From: Bombyx mori
Lineage: Eukaryota; Arthropoda; Insecta; Lepidoptera; Bombycidae
Assembly: GCF_030269925.1 (NCBI RefSeq)
Contig: NC_085116.1
Span: 124,001-188,000 of the forward strand
Direction: 5' to 3'
Length of the DNA stretch: 64,000 bases
Below the pieces are notes generated by a model that was given only the letters and a program-made list of their open reading frames with translations, ran no database searches and was not told the DNA's origin. The position numbers and the translations under genes are program-made. Positions 42,897 to 53,996 of this stretch are shown here, piece after piece (the first letter of the stretch is position 1; the number at the start of each line of letters is the position of its first letter).

Positions 42897-43116
42897 CCGA
42901 AACCTAACCGAAACCTAACCGAAACCTAACCGAAACCTAACCGAAACCTAACCGAAACCTAACCGAAACCTAACCGAAACCTAACCGAAACCTAACCGAA
43001 ACCTAACCGAAACCTAACCGAAACCTAACCGAAACCTAACCGAAACCTAACCGAAACCTAACCGAAACCTAACCGAAACCTAACCGAAACCTAACCGAAA
43101 CCTAACCGAAACCTAA
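42897..43116 (+). repeat. Variant telomere array (CCGAAACCTAA)20
   Basis: Twenty tandem 11-bp units, 220 bp, apparently identical. Each is a normal CCTAA plus CCGAAA, a hexamer differing by T to G and an extra A. Confidence 0.95.
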
Positions 43117-43140
43117 CCTAAACCTAACCTAGACCTAACC
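43117..43140 (+). repeat. Degenerate telomere edge
   Basis: CCTAAA, CCTAA, CCTAGA, CCTAA, CC and then unique sequence. It contains AGACCTAACC, the same variant word seen at junction G/H. Confidence 0.9.
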
Positions 43141-43325
43141 TTGGTGTCAGAAGTGGGATAAATAATGCCAGTCATTATTTGACATGCGAATTTTAGTGCA
43201 GTGCAAAATATTATAATATTATATAATTTACCATTCATTCATCCATCATTCAACCAATAATTAAAAATTCCATTTATTTTCAATGTCGTCCCTAAGAAAA
43301 TCATTTATGCTATAAAGCAACTTCG
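43141..43325. other. AT-rich spacer between telomere tract and LINE
   Basis: No gene or recognisable repeat seen. Confidence 0.5.
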
Positions 43326-43365
43326 TATATATATATATATATATAGACAAGGAAGGGTAAAAAGT

Positions 43366-44427
43366 TTATGCTTTGCAAAATATGGCTTGCAGCTGTCGGC
43401 TATTACCAATCCAAACATAGGACCTTAAACACATTTTTTGTGCCTTAAAAACTTGATCTTTCTGCGTTGAGTTTCCCCAGAAAATTATTCCATATCTAAG
43501 ACAGGATTGAACTACACCACGATATGCAGTTAGTAAGGCGTCTGTGTTTAAAATGAAGGATAATTTAAAGAGTGCATAGGCCGAGGAGCTGACACGTTTA
43601 CACAGTCCGTCTGTATGAGATTTCCAATCTAATTTGTTATCAATTTTTACACCGAGGAAATCTATATTTTCTGTTTCATATATATGATTGTTATAATTAT
43701 AAATGGTCAAATTTATATATTTATTTCTTTGATAAAATTGCATAAATTTTGTTTTGTCTAAATTAATTATTAAATTATTGTTTTCAAGCCAAGATATTAT
43801 TGAATGAAGAGTACTATTAATATCGTGTTCATATAAAATGTCATTTCTACACCTAATAGTTATGGTGCTGTCGTCTGCAAAAAGGGTCATAGGGTGGTCA
43901 ATTGAATTTGGAAAATCATTAATGTAAATTGTAAATAAAAGAGGCCCTAGTACGCTCCCTTGCGGAACACCGTATGTAATCTTACGTTTGTTAGACTTAA
44001 ATTTAAGTTCTGTTTTTTTTACAAAATCTATGTTACTAATTTCAGTGTATTGTATTCGATCTTTTAAATAAGACTCCAGTAAGTTTAATATATTTCCTCG
44101 CATCCCGCAGTATTCTAATTTACATAACAGTATGTTAAAATCGACATGATCGAAAGCTTGAGTCATATCGCAGAAAAGAGCAGTGATGTAGTCACCATTG
44201 TCCATATCACATGTAATAACGTTCAAAAAGTCTAAGATTGCCATATTTATATTTTTATTTTTACGAAATCCTTTTTGGTTTTCAAGCAGAACATTATATT
44301 TTTCAAGAAAATCATATATTTCTTTGTACAAAAATTTTTCAACTATCTTAGAGAAAACAGGTAGCGAAGCCACTGGTCTAGAAAACTCCATTAGCTCTCT
44401 ATTTTCTTTTTTAAAAAGTGGTTTCAC
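43366..44427 (-). pseudogene. LINE reverse transcriptase fragment
   Basis: 353 residues open: QKGFRKNKNINMAI, FCDMTQAFDHVDF, YGVPQGSVLGPLLF and LFADDSTITI are RT motifs 2a to 5, with both catalytic Asp residues. It is separated from the endonuclease-side ORF by frameshifts between about 44428 and 44560. Confidence 0.88.
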
Positions 44428-44559
44428 GACAGCCGTTTTAGGTTTTGTAGGAAATATGCCTGTACTGATACATAGGTTAGTTATATAACAGATGTGGGGG
44501 GAATTATCAGTTCAGCCACTGATTTTATAACTTTTGTGCTTATTTCGTCATAACCAACA

Positions 44560-45320
44560 CTAAGTACTAGATTTTTTTAAATTTTGGATTATTATTTTAA
44601 TATCTAATGGCGTACTAGGTGATATAAATATTGAGTTATTTAACTTTGGAACAAACTGTAACACATTATTTCCTAAATTCGTAGATGGTACTACTTTATC
44701 AACAAAGTAATTGTTAAAATAGTTTGCTATGGCTTGTGGATTCGTCACAAGTTTGTTTTCTACTTTAATCGTGCTGATAAAGTTTTTTGGCTTATAATTT
44801 TTAGACTGGTTTATTATTTGCCAAGTGGTTTTTGATTTATTAACAGAGTTATTTATATTAAATGAATTTTGTGCTTTCTGTGTAAGTTTTATGATTTTCT
44901 TTAATCTTTTAGAGTATTGCTTCAGATAATTTTTATTAATTAAAGAAGGGTTATGCCTATACAACCAAACAAGTTTTCTTTTCTTTTTTACACATAGTTT
45001 TATACCACGTGATATCCACTTAGCCTTTTTGTGTAATCGAATAAATATTTGTTTTTCCGGAAAACAAAGGTCATAAAAGAGTTTGAAAATCTCAAGAAAA
45101 TTATCATAGGCCTTATTCGGGTCATCAGTACTATACATTTCAGTAAAAGAGTAGTTGATTAAGCAATCACGGAATTTTCCTAAATTTTCTTTACAGTAGT
45201 CTCTTCGTTTTATTTTCCAGCCGTTAATAATAGAAAATTGTTTAGTTGGAAACTTAATCAACTGTGCCGTGTGATCAGACATTGCGAATTCAATTATATC
45301 TGTAGTACATGGGGAAGTTA
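44560..45320 (-). pseudogene. LINE ORF2 endonuclease end and linker
   Basis: Begins with the tail of an APE-type endonuclease (AMSDHTAQL, the SDH box) and continues through a Lys-rich linker (WISRGIKLCVKKKRKLVWLY) toward the RT. Together with 43366-44427 it is one broken ORF2. Confidence 0.82.
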
Positions 45321-45575
45321 CTGGTGGTAGGACCTGTTGTGAGTCCGCGCGGGTAGGTACCACCGCCCTGCCAATTTCTGCCGAGAAGCAGTAATGCGTT
45401 TCGGTTTGAAGGGTGGAGCAGCCGTTGTAACTATACTTGAGACCTTAGAACTTATATCTCAAGCTGAGTGACGCATTTACGTTGTGGATGTCTATGGGCT
45501 CCAGTAACCACTTAACACGAGGTGGGCTGTGAGCTCGTCCACCCATCTAAGCAATAAAAAAAGTAAAAATAAAAA
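45321..45575 (+). repeat. Bm1 SINE, near full length
   Basis: Starts CTGGTGGTAGGACCT, contains the GCAGTAATGCGTTTCGGTTT core and GGCTCCAGTAACCACTTAAC, and ends in an A-rich tail after CATCTAAGCAAT. Recognised from memory as the Bombyx SINE Bm1. Another copy lies in the opposite orientation at 47578. Confidence 0.9.
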
Positions 45576-46480
45576 CGTCAGAAATGCCGTAATCGCCCGG
45601 GATATGCATGTGGAGTCGCTCGAGGAGTTCATCCGGAGGCTAGCTCGAAATCTTTACGAGCGGGCTGACGGTGGAACCCACGCCCATCTCCACAACATAG
45701 CTCCCTTGCACGCCAGACCACCTGATGGTCGGGCGCTACCAAGGGAGCTGCTGGAACCCCCTACTATGGTAAGATAGTCGGCTTAACCGGAGTGATATGG
45801 GAGTGCTCATAATGAGTGCCCCCATGGGACTGAGCTGTTCTCACTCGCCACTTCCCCCCACATCGTTGGGGTGCCCCCCTATGGGGACCCATTTCCCACC
45901 CCCGTTGGGTGGACCACTCCCCCGTCTGGGGAGTGTTGATAAGTCGGACCCTCCCCGCGACGGTCTTCCCCTTCTGGGGAGCCCTGAGCGGGTGAGCGCC
46001 TACCTAGTGCCGCGGCCGCCTCTCTGGTTTGCAGAAGTGGGGCCGCGACATGGGGCCGGTGGCGGGCCCCACGGTTGCTGACTGCTGTCCCTGTTTGTAA
46101 ATAGTAGTATAGTTAGCTTTAGTTTAGTTGTAGTTAGTTGTAGATAATTTTAAGGGAAAAAAAATTGAATAAGAATAGGACACAGAGGACAGCAGCCGTC
46201 GCCAGGGGGACACCGCCGCGGGCATCACTCCACGAAGACCATCAGCCAATCGTATTATATATATGTATATACAGATGTAAATTGCAGCCGTACACGCAGC
46301 GAACAGCTCCCTCTCCTCTCAATGTCGTCCCAGCACTATATCCACCCCTGCCCTGTGTGGCAGGGAGTTTCAGCGCGGGTAGTGGGGTTTGCCCCGAGGC
46401 CCGTTCCGTGCCCCCGTCAGGGGGTACGACGACCCATCTTGCTTGCGACGATAGCGCGTCGCGGGATGGGGTACTGAAAT
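45576..46480 (+). mobile_element. Probable LINE 3' fragment (C-terminal ORF plus 3' UTR)
   Basis: After Bm1 comes an open stretch ending at 45777, rich in Arg/Leu/Pro (EEFIRRLARNLYERADGG), then about 700 bp of GC-rich non-coding sequence. I read it as the end of a retrotransposon ORF2 and its 3' UTR by style only. Confidence 0.4.
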
Positions 46481-46484
46481 AAAT

Positions 46485-46800
46485 ATAAAAGGGTGGCCAT
46501 TTATAGGCAAGAAATAGTTCTCAGTGGATCTTTGACAGAAACAGTTACCAGCAAATCTCCGACAGAAACAGTTCTCAGTGAATCTCCAACAAAGAAACAT
46601 CAGCAAGACAGAAACAGTTACCTGCAGTTCTCCGATAGTACAGTTATCAGAAAACCACCAGTGAACAGACAGTTACCTGTGAAACCTCTCTACAGACGCC
46701 GAAACCCACCGAAAGAAGCAGCCGTCTTCTACCAACGCAAAACAGACAATAAAAAATATTATTACACGACTCGGAAATAGCCATAGAGACCGGGTCGTGT
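46485..46800 (+). repeat. Imperfect tandem repeat region around GACAGAAACAGTT
   Basis: The motif GACAGAAACAGTTaCC/cTC recurs three times with related spacers (46538-46620) and again in weaker form (ACAGACAGTTACC). Its origin is unknown and no gene is supported. Confidence 0.45.
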
Positions 46801-46809
46801 ATTACTTAT

Positions 46810-47280
46810 ATACTTAGTATAAGGGGTTAAAGTATGAAAATGCCGATTTGTTCTGAAAAATTTAAATTCGTTGTTTATCATTTAACATATTTATTTAAGC
46901 AAAATATCTACCATACCTAATTATCTATACGTTGCTGCCATCTAATAGGAAGGTAATTTATGCCTTTGCGATACAACTCTGCTGATCTAGATTCTACAAA
47001 CTGCGTGAAAGCATTTTGTACCGCCTCCTGGGAAGAAAAGTTTTTATCACGTAGAAAATTGTCCAAATCACGAAAGTAATGGTAGTCCGTCGGAGGGAGG
47101 TCTGGCGAATGCGGAGGGTGACGAATGGTTTCTAATTGCAGTTCCTGTAAATTTAAAACGGTTTCTCGTGCTGTATGAGGTCTCGCGTTATCATGGAGCA
47201 ATAATGGTGAAGATCGATTTATGAGTCGGGGCTGTTTCGCTGCAAGTTTTACTATCATTGTTCGGTGTTCGGCACAGCAG
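46810..47280 (-). mobile_element. mariner element fragment
   Basis: 3' half of a mariner-family transposon on the - strand. The N-terminal half of the transposase is missing. Confidence 0.82.
46917..47276 (-). pseudogene. mariner transposase C-terminal fragment
   Basis: Contains LLHDNARPHTA and HSPDLPPTDYHYF. The two Asp residues (HD and PTD) are separated by 34 residues, the D34D spacing diagnostic of mariner. The first catalytic Asp and the DNA-binding domain are absent, so it is inactive. Confidence 0.87.
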
Positions 47281-47577
47281 ATATCTTGCCGTTATTGCTT
47301 GATAAAATCGGAGAAAGCTATAGTGAATAGGTAAATTTTGGTTTAGGACACTGTTGCGGCGTTTGACCTGGGGTCAGCCATTGCATTTTTTGTTTACGGT
47401 TTGCCTAGGCATTCTATACAATACCGAATGCGCTGCCAGCAACGTATGTAAAAGACGAAGCAGGGAAGGGGGAGTGCGGGCTGGCAGTTAATTGTTTGCA
47501 TATCCTTATCATTGCGTTGCGTGCAATATCTACAACTTTGCGAACCGTGCTAGTGAAAACAAAAAGGATAACTTTTT
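47281..47577. other. Intergenic, nothing recognised
   Basis: Mixed-composition unique sequence with no supported gene. Confidence 0.5.
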
Positions 47578-47795
47578 TAATTTTTTTTTATTGCTTAGAT
47601 GAGTGGACGAGCTCACAGCCCACCTCGTGTTAAGTGGTTACTGGAGCCCATAGACATCCACAACGTAAATGCGTCACTCAGCTTGAGATATAAGTTCTAA
47701 GGTCTCAAGTATAGTTACAACGGCTGTCCCACCCTTCAAACCGAAACGCATTACTGCTTCACGGCAGAAAGAGGGGAGGTGGTACTTCTCGCTGT
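47578..47795 (-). repeat. Bm1 SINE (- orientation)
   Basis: Begins with the complementary tail TTTTTTATTGCTTAGATG and includes the core up to ACGGCAGAAAGAGG. The 5'-most part of the SINE is degraded. Confidence 0.9.
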
Positions 47796-48090
47796 CAAGT
47801 AGATTTGATTGACTGTCAGTCTCATCCAGACGAGAATATAAATTTGTAATGGTCTATCAGGATTAACTCATGAAGTTCGGGATATTAAAGGCATTGAAAA
47901 CGAAACGCGCAGAGGAAGTAGCATAATTGTTAATTTTAATAAAGTTGATTTTAAACAAATCTAATGTGTTATTTTTGTCTGTCATTTTATACCCATCTAT
48001 TTACTTACTTACATCACTTTGATAAATACAGGCCCAAATATAATTATTTTACACATTGCCGGTGGACCAGCAGGTACGCAGGTACATCGG

Positions 48091-48186
48091 CTGCTACACC
48101 CTTCAAACCGAAACACATTACTGCTTTACGGCAGAAATAAGCCGGGTGTCGGTACCTACCCGTGCGGCTCATAAGACCTCCTACCA
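48091..48186 (-). repeat. Bm1 SINE 5'-part fragment (- orientation)
   Basis: Only the region ACACCCTTCAAACCGAAAC through CTACCCGTGCGGCTC to CCTACCA is recognisable. Confidence 0.8.
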
Positions 48187-48190
48187 TCAA

Positions 48191-49263
48191 TAGTTACGCA
48201 ACTTATATTTTATGTAAATTTTATTCTTACTACAAGGTGTTATTCTCTTTACCATGGAATTCATTCGTGAGCATTTTCTAAGTACCTACGTACTGGTACT
48301 TGCCTACGGGATTTGAACCTGCCGGCGCCGCGGCGTGGTGGTGGAGTCCGGGCTACCAGCTAACTTTCCGGTTCCGGTTAATATTAATAAATTCCAGGGC
48401 CAAACGCAGAGTGGCAGGAAATCATTTGAAGCCTTGTTATTGGCACAATCAGCTAGACGTTGGTTGTTGGGTCAAGTTGCTGTCCAAAGTCAATTACTAG
48501 CTTCAAGTACCCCACAATGTGGTGTACGGATCTTGTCCGCCATTGCGACGGGGGAAAATAGGTAGAACATGTTTTCTGTCGCGATTTTCAGGTTCGACGA
48601 TATTCTTTGTTTCCGATGTCGTTTGGAATCGGTATTTGTTTCGTCTAATATTATAAATGTGAAATTTTCAGAAAATATTCGAGTGTTTTTTTACTCAATT
48701 AAGCAAATACATTGCACAGATTTGGATAGAATTTCATCTTGGGCAAATTCTTTTTTTTTACGCGGCAGAAACCGAGGGCAGAAACTAGGAAAAAAAAACA
48801 GAATGAAATATTTTTAGATGACTTTTGTCTTTTACAACATCCGATTTTAATGAAATAGTTTCGTTATTTTCCTCCAGATCAGTCCCTGTCCACTTGTGAA
48901 AACTACATACAAAGCTATTCAGTAGTCCTGAAGATCTGTGGTAACAAGTAAACTGACAGAAAACAGAAAAGAATTTAAGAAAGAAAAAAACTACAGTTCA
49001 CAGTTTCACCGAATACTAAAGTTTTATTTGATGCGATGATAGATGATGCATCCGTGTTTGACAGGATTATTGTCTACCAGAGGAGTGTTAATAAAGTGGA
49101 GTGTTAGTGTGAATGATTTTAAATGATCTGGTTGTTTGCGGGTTCTGATACAGTGTTTATTAGCAAAGATTGTGTGCGAAAATTGCTAATGGCTAAAACA
49201 TTTAATTTCTTAATCTCAGTCGCATATCCTCAACGATTTACTTAACTGAAAATAGCTGTGTAT
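48191..49263. other. Intergenic / 3' flank of the coilin-like gene
   Basis: No supported gene. A short GC-rich island at 48300-48565 holds two overlapping small ORFs that I do not recognise. An AATAAA on the - strand at 49028-49023 could be the polyadenylation signal of the gene to the right. Confidence 0.4.
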
Positions 49264-51490
49264 TTATAGCACCAGAGCCGAGGGCGTACGGCCGTAGCTG
49301 TTACTACTAGAAACAGATTCGTTGTCGACAGGAGACAGAGCTCGCACTACTCGCGGTAACCTTGCGAGGCTGGCGTCGCGGCGGACGGGCGGCGCGGGGG
49401 GAGGCGGGGAGGGCGCGGGGGGAGGGGAGGGCGCGGCGGGGGGAGGGGCGCGGGCGTTGCGGCGACGACGCACGCGGCGCCGCCCGCTGCGAGCGCACGA
49501 CGTCCTCGTTGGTACATCATCTGACATCCATTCCGATTGTGATTTGAAACGCTTTCTTATTGTGTGTAGCGGGGAGACGTCGTTCCCCGGCTCAGAGTCT
49601 CGCGAGAGCTGTACACCGCCTTGCTGACATAGCTTGGTATTAAATGGTGATGCTGCTTCGAGTCGTGATGCATTATCATTCTCCACCATAGTCCCATTTG
49701 ATGAATCCATGTAAAGATGTGGTTCTATTTCAATCGAGTTGTCACAGAGCAAGGAACGAGAATTAGTTGTGGAATCCCTATGTTTGTTTGCATCGTGAGT
49801 CGACAGCTCTTGGTTTTGTTGCTCGTAAGTGGACAGAAGAAGTAGAGCCTGTCGTTTGGTCTCAACAAGAGTCTCATCCTCATTAAATTTTCCAACATTT
49901 AAAGTTTCATCAATTTTATTTTGGTTTTGTATTTGTTTTCCTTCATAATCAGTTTCATCATGTGGTCCTTGTGTTCTAGGTTGATTCTCTTCACCCGGCA
50001 CTCTCAATGATTTCGCAACATTTTCTTTGTTTTCTTTCATAATAACCCTGGACAAAAGAAAATACATTAATTCTTAGTAGACATTTCACTTTCAATAACC
50101 CAATAAGAATTTTATTGTCTACATATATAGACATACATTTGAAAGTAATGCTAGACTTAGATGCAGTTATGTGTTCATCGGTTTATATTGACAAGAACAA
50201 ATGTATACAACTTTAAACATCTATCATAAGAATACTGACTGCAAATGAGAATCCAACCAAACCACCAAACCCCATAATAGAAGTATCCAGGTAGAAGTAA
50301 TTGGACCAAAATAACCAGCTATCTAATATTTTATTATATTGATTACTAATACCCAAAAAACAAAAAAAAATTCAAGTACTAAAAACAGTCCTTCATAATA
50401 AACTAGTAAAAACAAAATAGGGCCCACATTGTTTTTGTCCCATAATTTATATGCATAGAAGTTTAATAGGTTTTTACGGTTAGTCAGCATTATATTAGGG
50501 TTTTACATACATTGTTTCATTTGATCATATTATATACAATTACCCATTTCAAGAGAAATGAGCACTAAGCACATATACACACTCTATCCAATGATTTTCA
50601 AAGCGAAGTAGTGTCCCTTTGTAATAAGGTAACACTCTACAAAATGCATACACCCAGTCATGACTTATGCAATTGTAGTGTTTGCTCATGCAGTCCGCAC
50701 TAATTTCAAACCCCTTCAAGTCATGCAATCCCATTATCGCAGGATAGCCATCAGGGAACCGTGATTCATGCGGATCGTGGATCTCTATAATGATCTGGAG
50801 CTTGACTCCATCAGTATGTATCTTCAGTTGGCATCACTGTGCCACTTTGAGAAGACGGCACTACACGAAAACTCTCTTATAGTGGCCTACGGAAATTACA
50901 TATCTGATCCTGCAGACGGAATGGTACACTATCGCCATTGTCTAAATACGTCCTTTCGGATCCTCCCGATCCACGGTATTTTTAGGTATCAACACAAGCA
51001 CAAGCAACCTCACCGTTCTTATCGAACCCGATGTTGCAGTGGACCCTATTTTGTTTTGAGGAGTTTATGTAGCTTACTTGAAGTCTCTGTAGTTTATTTG
51101 ACTTTCATACATCATTTCTACTTTCTACATGCTAGTTAATCATACAATTTAACGTAAATTAATAATAATAGTATAAAATAGCTTTGGGTGTGCATGTAAG
51201 TTTAGTAAAATGTTGAAAGGAAAGTCTTACTCGACGAGATCGTCAAGACCCAGAAGAGTGAGGGGCTCGTCGGGCGGCAATAAATGACCCCGACACAGCA
51301 ATGACATACAGCATATCTGCAGTCCGAACGTGCGGCAGAGCCTCTGTTGCAGCCACCGTACCTGACGCGACTCCTCCACCCACATGTAGCATTTGGCGCG
51401 CTCATCGGTAAACACACGACGAAGGCACACACTAACTCGGAATCCGCGTTCCTGTAAGTCCATTAGCTCGTCTCCCCGTCGTTTAGGCAT
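49264..51490 (-). CDS. Two-exon gene with a coilin-like N-terminal domain (347 aa)
   Basis: Exon 1 is 51490-51231, exon 2 is 50047-49264. The donor GTAAGA at 51230 and the acceptor CCAG ending at 50048 join GA|G in frame (LVE-VIM). Residues 1-90 resemble the N-terminal ubiquitin-like self-association domain of coilin, with RVFTDERAKC, CRTFGLQIC and a GHLLPPDEP turn. The middle is acidic, polar and probably disordered. Residues 276-286 (SGRRRVRRRRN) look like a nuclear or RNA-binding basic patch, and 288-307 are Pro/Ala/Ser repeats. Coilin scaffolds Cajal bodies, where snRNPs mature. The C-terminal Tudor-like domain of vertebrate coilin is not seen; the stop is a plain TAA. The splice join is well supported, the family less so. 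Confidence 0.6.
50540..51015 (+). mobile_element. Old BMC1-like LINE fragment in the intron
   Basis: Diverged homologue of the LINE at 4037-4850 (TGTCCCTTTGTAATAAGG, CAGTCATGACTTATGC, TTTGCTCATGCAGTCCGCAC), with many point changes and frame breaks. Confidence 0.8.
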
Positions 51491-52758
51491 TTATGAGATC
51501 TCTTCTTAATGTTAATCTGTCAAAGAAATTTTGATTTAATCTACTAATCTACTAGTTTTTAATCAATCAGGAATGTGCTTTAATCTCGGCAACATCACAC
51601 GAACAATTTTATGAATCTTAATTTGCAGTCTCGAAATCTTTTTCGAACCGAATGTCTTCTTGTTTCGTGATGTAGGTTCCCGTTATTTTATTTCTATTTC
51701 ATTTATTTTACATCTGTGACACATACATTAACAACTTAATATTTATTGCAATATATTAACAATATTAAATTAAATTAAATAGATGATTTATTTGAGAATT
51801 TGAGACGAGACCCCAACTTTAAAGTTGGTAGTACCGTAGTACCTAGTTCTATTTTTCTGACTGGAAAGGTTAAGGCAAAGGTATCGCACCATACAGCGTA
51901 ATCTTTTATCATTAATTTTTTTATTATGAAAAATGCAGAGAGTTAATTGTAGGTACTTATTAACTCCATAAAAAAATTATAATATGAAATGGAATGAAGT
52001 TGATTAATTTGGAACATTAATCAATTGTATGAAATTAAATGAAGTGAGATGAGATGATATGAGATAAAATATAATCTTAGTAAAATTGTGGTTATTTAAT
52101 GAGCCTTTTTACTGGACTTTTCAGAGGATCCCAAGCAGGTACATCCAGCGGCTTTGTTTCATTTTCCCACATTTGTGCACTTTCACAGATACTAAACATT
52201 TAATAAGCCACCGTTGTTACACGTTTAAACCTGAAGGAATTGGTCTTAATATTCAGGTCATACAATCCCTTGTAAAAAAGTAATTCTTCCTAACAAAAAC
52301 AAAATCAGAAACACAATATGAGATGTGTAGGTATTAAATATCTATGTGTCTAGGGACACAAAATTAAGGAGACCTGTTAATACCCCCGTGCACAAAACAA
52401 AACTCTGATGTGGACGTTCCTAGATAAGGAATGTACTTTTGAGTTTGTTGGATTCGCCTCTGAACAAATAAAATACCCACACGACCAAATGGTTTGTTAG
52501 AAAAGTCATATTAAAATTTATTTTGCTAAAAGTTAAATGTAACATACTCTGGCAATAATTAGACTACCGTACTTTATGACTTAATCACGAACACTAACGA
52601 TTACTTCTAACGTCTAAGAGAAGACTAAGTCATCCATGAGAACTACAACTGTAAATTACCTGTACGTAGCGCCGGAAATAATAAAACTACAATAAAAAAA
52701 AAATTGTGAAAAGACGTTGAGTTTCAAATGTGTCTACCACACGTGAAGTCGAAGAAAA
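51491..52758. other. AT-rich intergenic region
   Basis: 5' flank of the coilin-like gene on its left. No gene or repeat that I can support, apart from short GAGATGAGATGATATGAGAT-type purine runs near 52040. Confidence 0.5.
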
Positions 52759-52972
52759 TCTATACTAATATTATAAAGAGGAAAGATTTGTTTGTTTGTT
52801 TGTTTCGAATAGGCTCCGAAACTACTGGACCGATTTGAAAAATTCTTTTTCCATTAGAAGCCGACATTGTCCCTGATGAACATAGGCTACTTTTTTATTT
52901 TATTTTTTATTTATTTTTTTGGTTTCATGTGTGTTTTAATGTTTCCGAAGCGAAGCGAGGGCGGGTCGCTAG
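52759..52972 (+). mobile_element. Non-autonomous Helitron (Lep1-like), 214 bp
   Basis: Begins TCTATACTAATATTATAAAG and ends GCGGGTCGCTAG, with host A before and T after, the A|T target of Helitrons. A 3' hairpin AGCGA-GGGCGGG-TCGCT lies just inside the CTAG end. A (TTTG)n run after GGAAAGA is typical of the lepidopteran family. Confidence 0.83.
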
Positions 52973-53996
52973 TATTAGATAATAGAAAATAAACATGATT
53001 AAGGAATATAATTATAAAGGAAGTGAGCGAATGAAAAATATTAATTGAAGTGAGATATAACACCCTTAAGTGTCCATTGAGATGAATTGAAATCACCTTT
53101 CAGAATTTACTGAGCTCAATGGAGTTTTTGGAAGTTGCCGCGAATCTACGTTTAGCGATTTTGTTTCATTTCACGCATTTCTACATGTACTTCAACTGAT
53201 ATTAAATCATAAGTAAGCCACCATTAGGAAAGTTAAGGACCATTACATCTGAATGAACGATAAATTAACAAAATAAATCAATTCACATATTTTGCCCTCT
53301 CTCTAAAAAGTCGATGAAACAATTAATTGTTGCCAGTTTCGATTTATAAAATGTTCATGTAGATAATTAGTACAAATCAGCGATTTTTAATTTATTTCCC
53401 AATTTTGCGAACTTGCAAATTAGATAAATAAATAAATAAAAATATTCCCCAAAGATATAGTAACAAAAAGTAAGATCGGTCAAGATTATTGAACATAGGT
53501 AGCTTAGTATTTATAGCACCTTTCACTTATGTCATAATATCTCTATAGTATGTGGTAGTAAGGAACAGTAAGATAAATTAGCATCACATCTGTGATTTAA
53601 TATATGGAATTTTATACGTAAATATTTAGTTTTAATTAAGAACACAGTGTGACGACCCATTAAAAATTTTAGCGCATTGTGGAATGAATGTTATAGGAAT
53701 AGTTAAAGCTACCTTTGCCTAATTGGGCAGGCTAATAAAAAAAATGCAGTTTTATGTTTTGAATTTTGAAAATTTTGATAGATCAACTCGAAATCAAATT
53801 TGATAAGTAGTGAACATTTTTCTGAATAATAAAAATTGCATGCTCTGTTGTAGAAAGAGATTAATATTTCGAAATTCCTTCTCAAAACAAATAGAAAAAT
53901 TCTAAAAACTTAGTGACATTTCGTTTTAGTGTAAAAGGTGATAATAACGCAAGCAAATGCTATGAGCGCCTGACATAAAGAAGGAGAAGCAGAAGC
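52973..53996. other. AT-rich upstream region of UBE2S
   Basis: Must contain the UBE2S promoter and 5' UTR but no clear core element was seen. No other gene. Confidence 0.5.

Larger units (their letters stand above)
43326..45320 (-). mobile_element. Degraded non-LTR retrotransposon (jockey/CR1-like), - strand
   Basis: An AT-rich LINE with a (TA)10 tract at its 3' side (43326-43345). It preserves the endonuclease tail, the linker and most of the RT, and its 5' side is cut where a Bm1 SINE begins at about 45321. Its codon and base composition are quite unlike the GC-rich SART array next door. Confidence 0.85.

Noticed and set aside
43326..43345. (TA)10 tract as a replication or regulatory site
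   Set aside because: It sits at the 3' end of a LINE and is most simply the microsatellite tail or slippage product of that insertion.
45797..46081. 94-codon + strand ORF in the GC-rich block after Bm1
   Set aside because: Low-complexity Pro/Gly/Leu composition without a domain; more likely retrotransposon 3' UTR.
48300..48565. Small ORFs in a GC island (66 and 76 codons)
   Set aside because: They overlap in two frames, match nothing I recognise, and lack splice or polyadenylation context.
49307..49627. Overlapping ORFs on both strands within the Pro-rich tail of the coilin-like gene
   Set aside because: Low-complexity GC-rich shadows of the spliced - strand gene.
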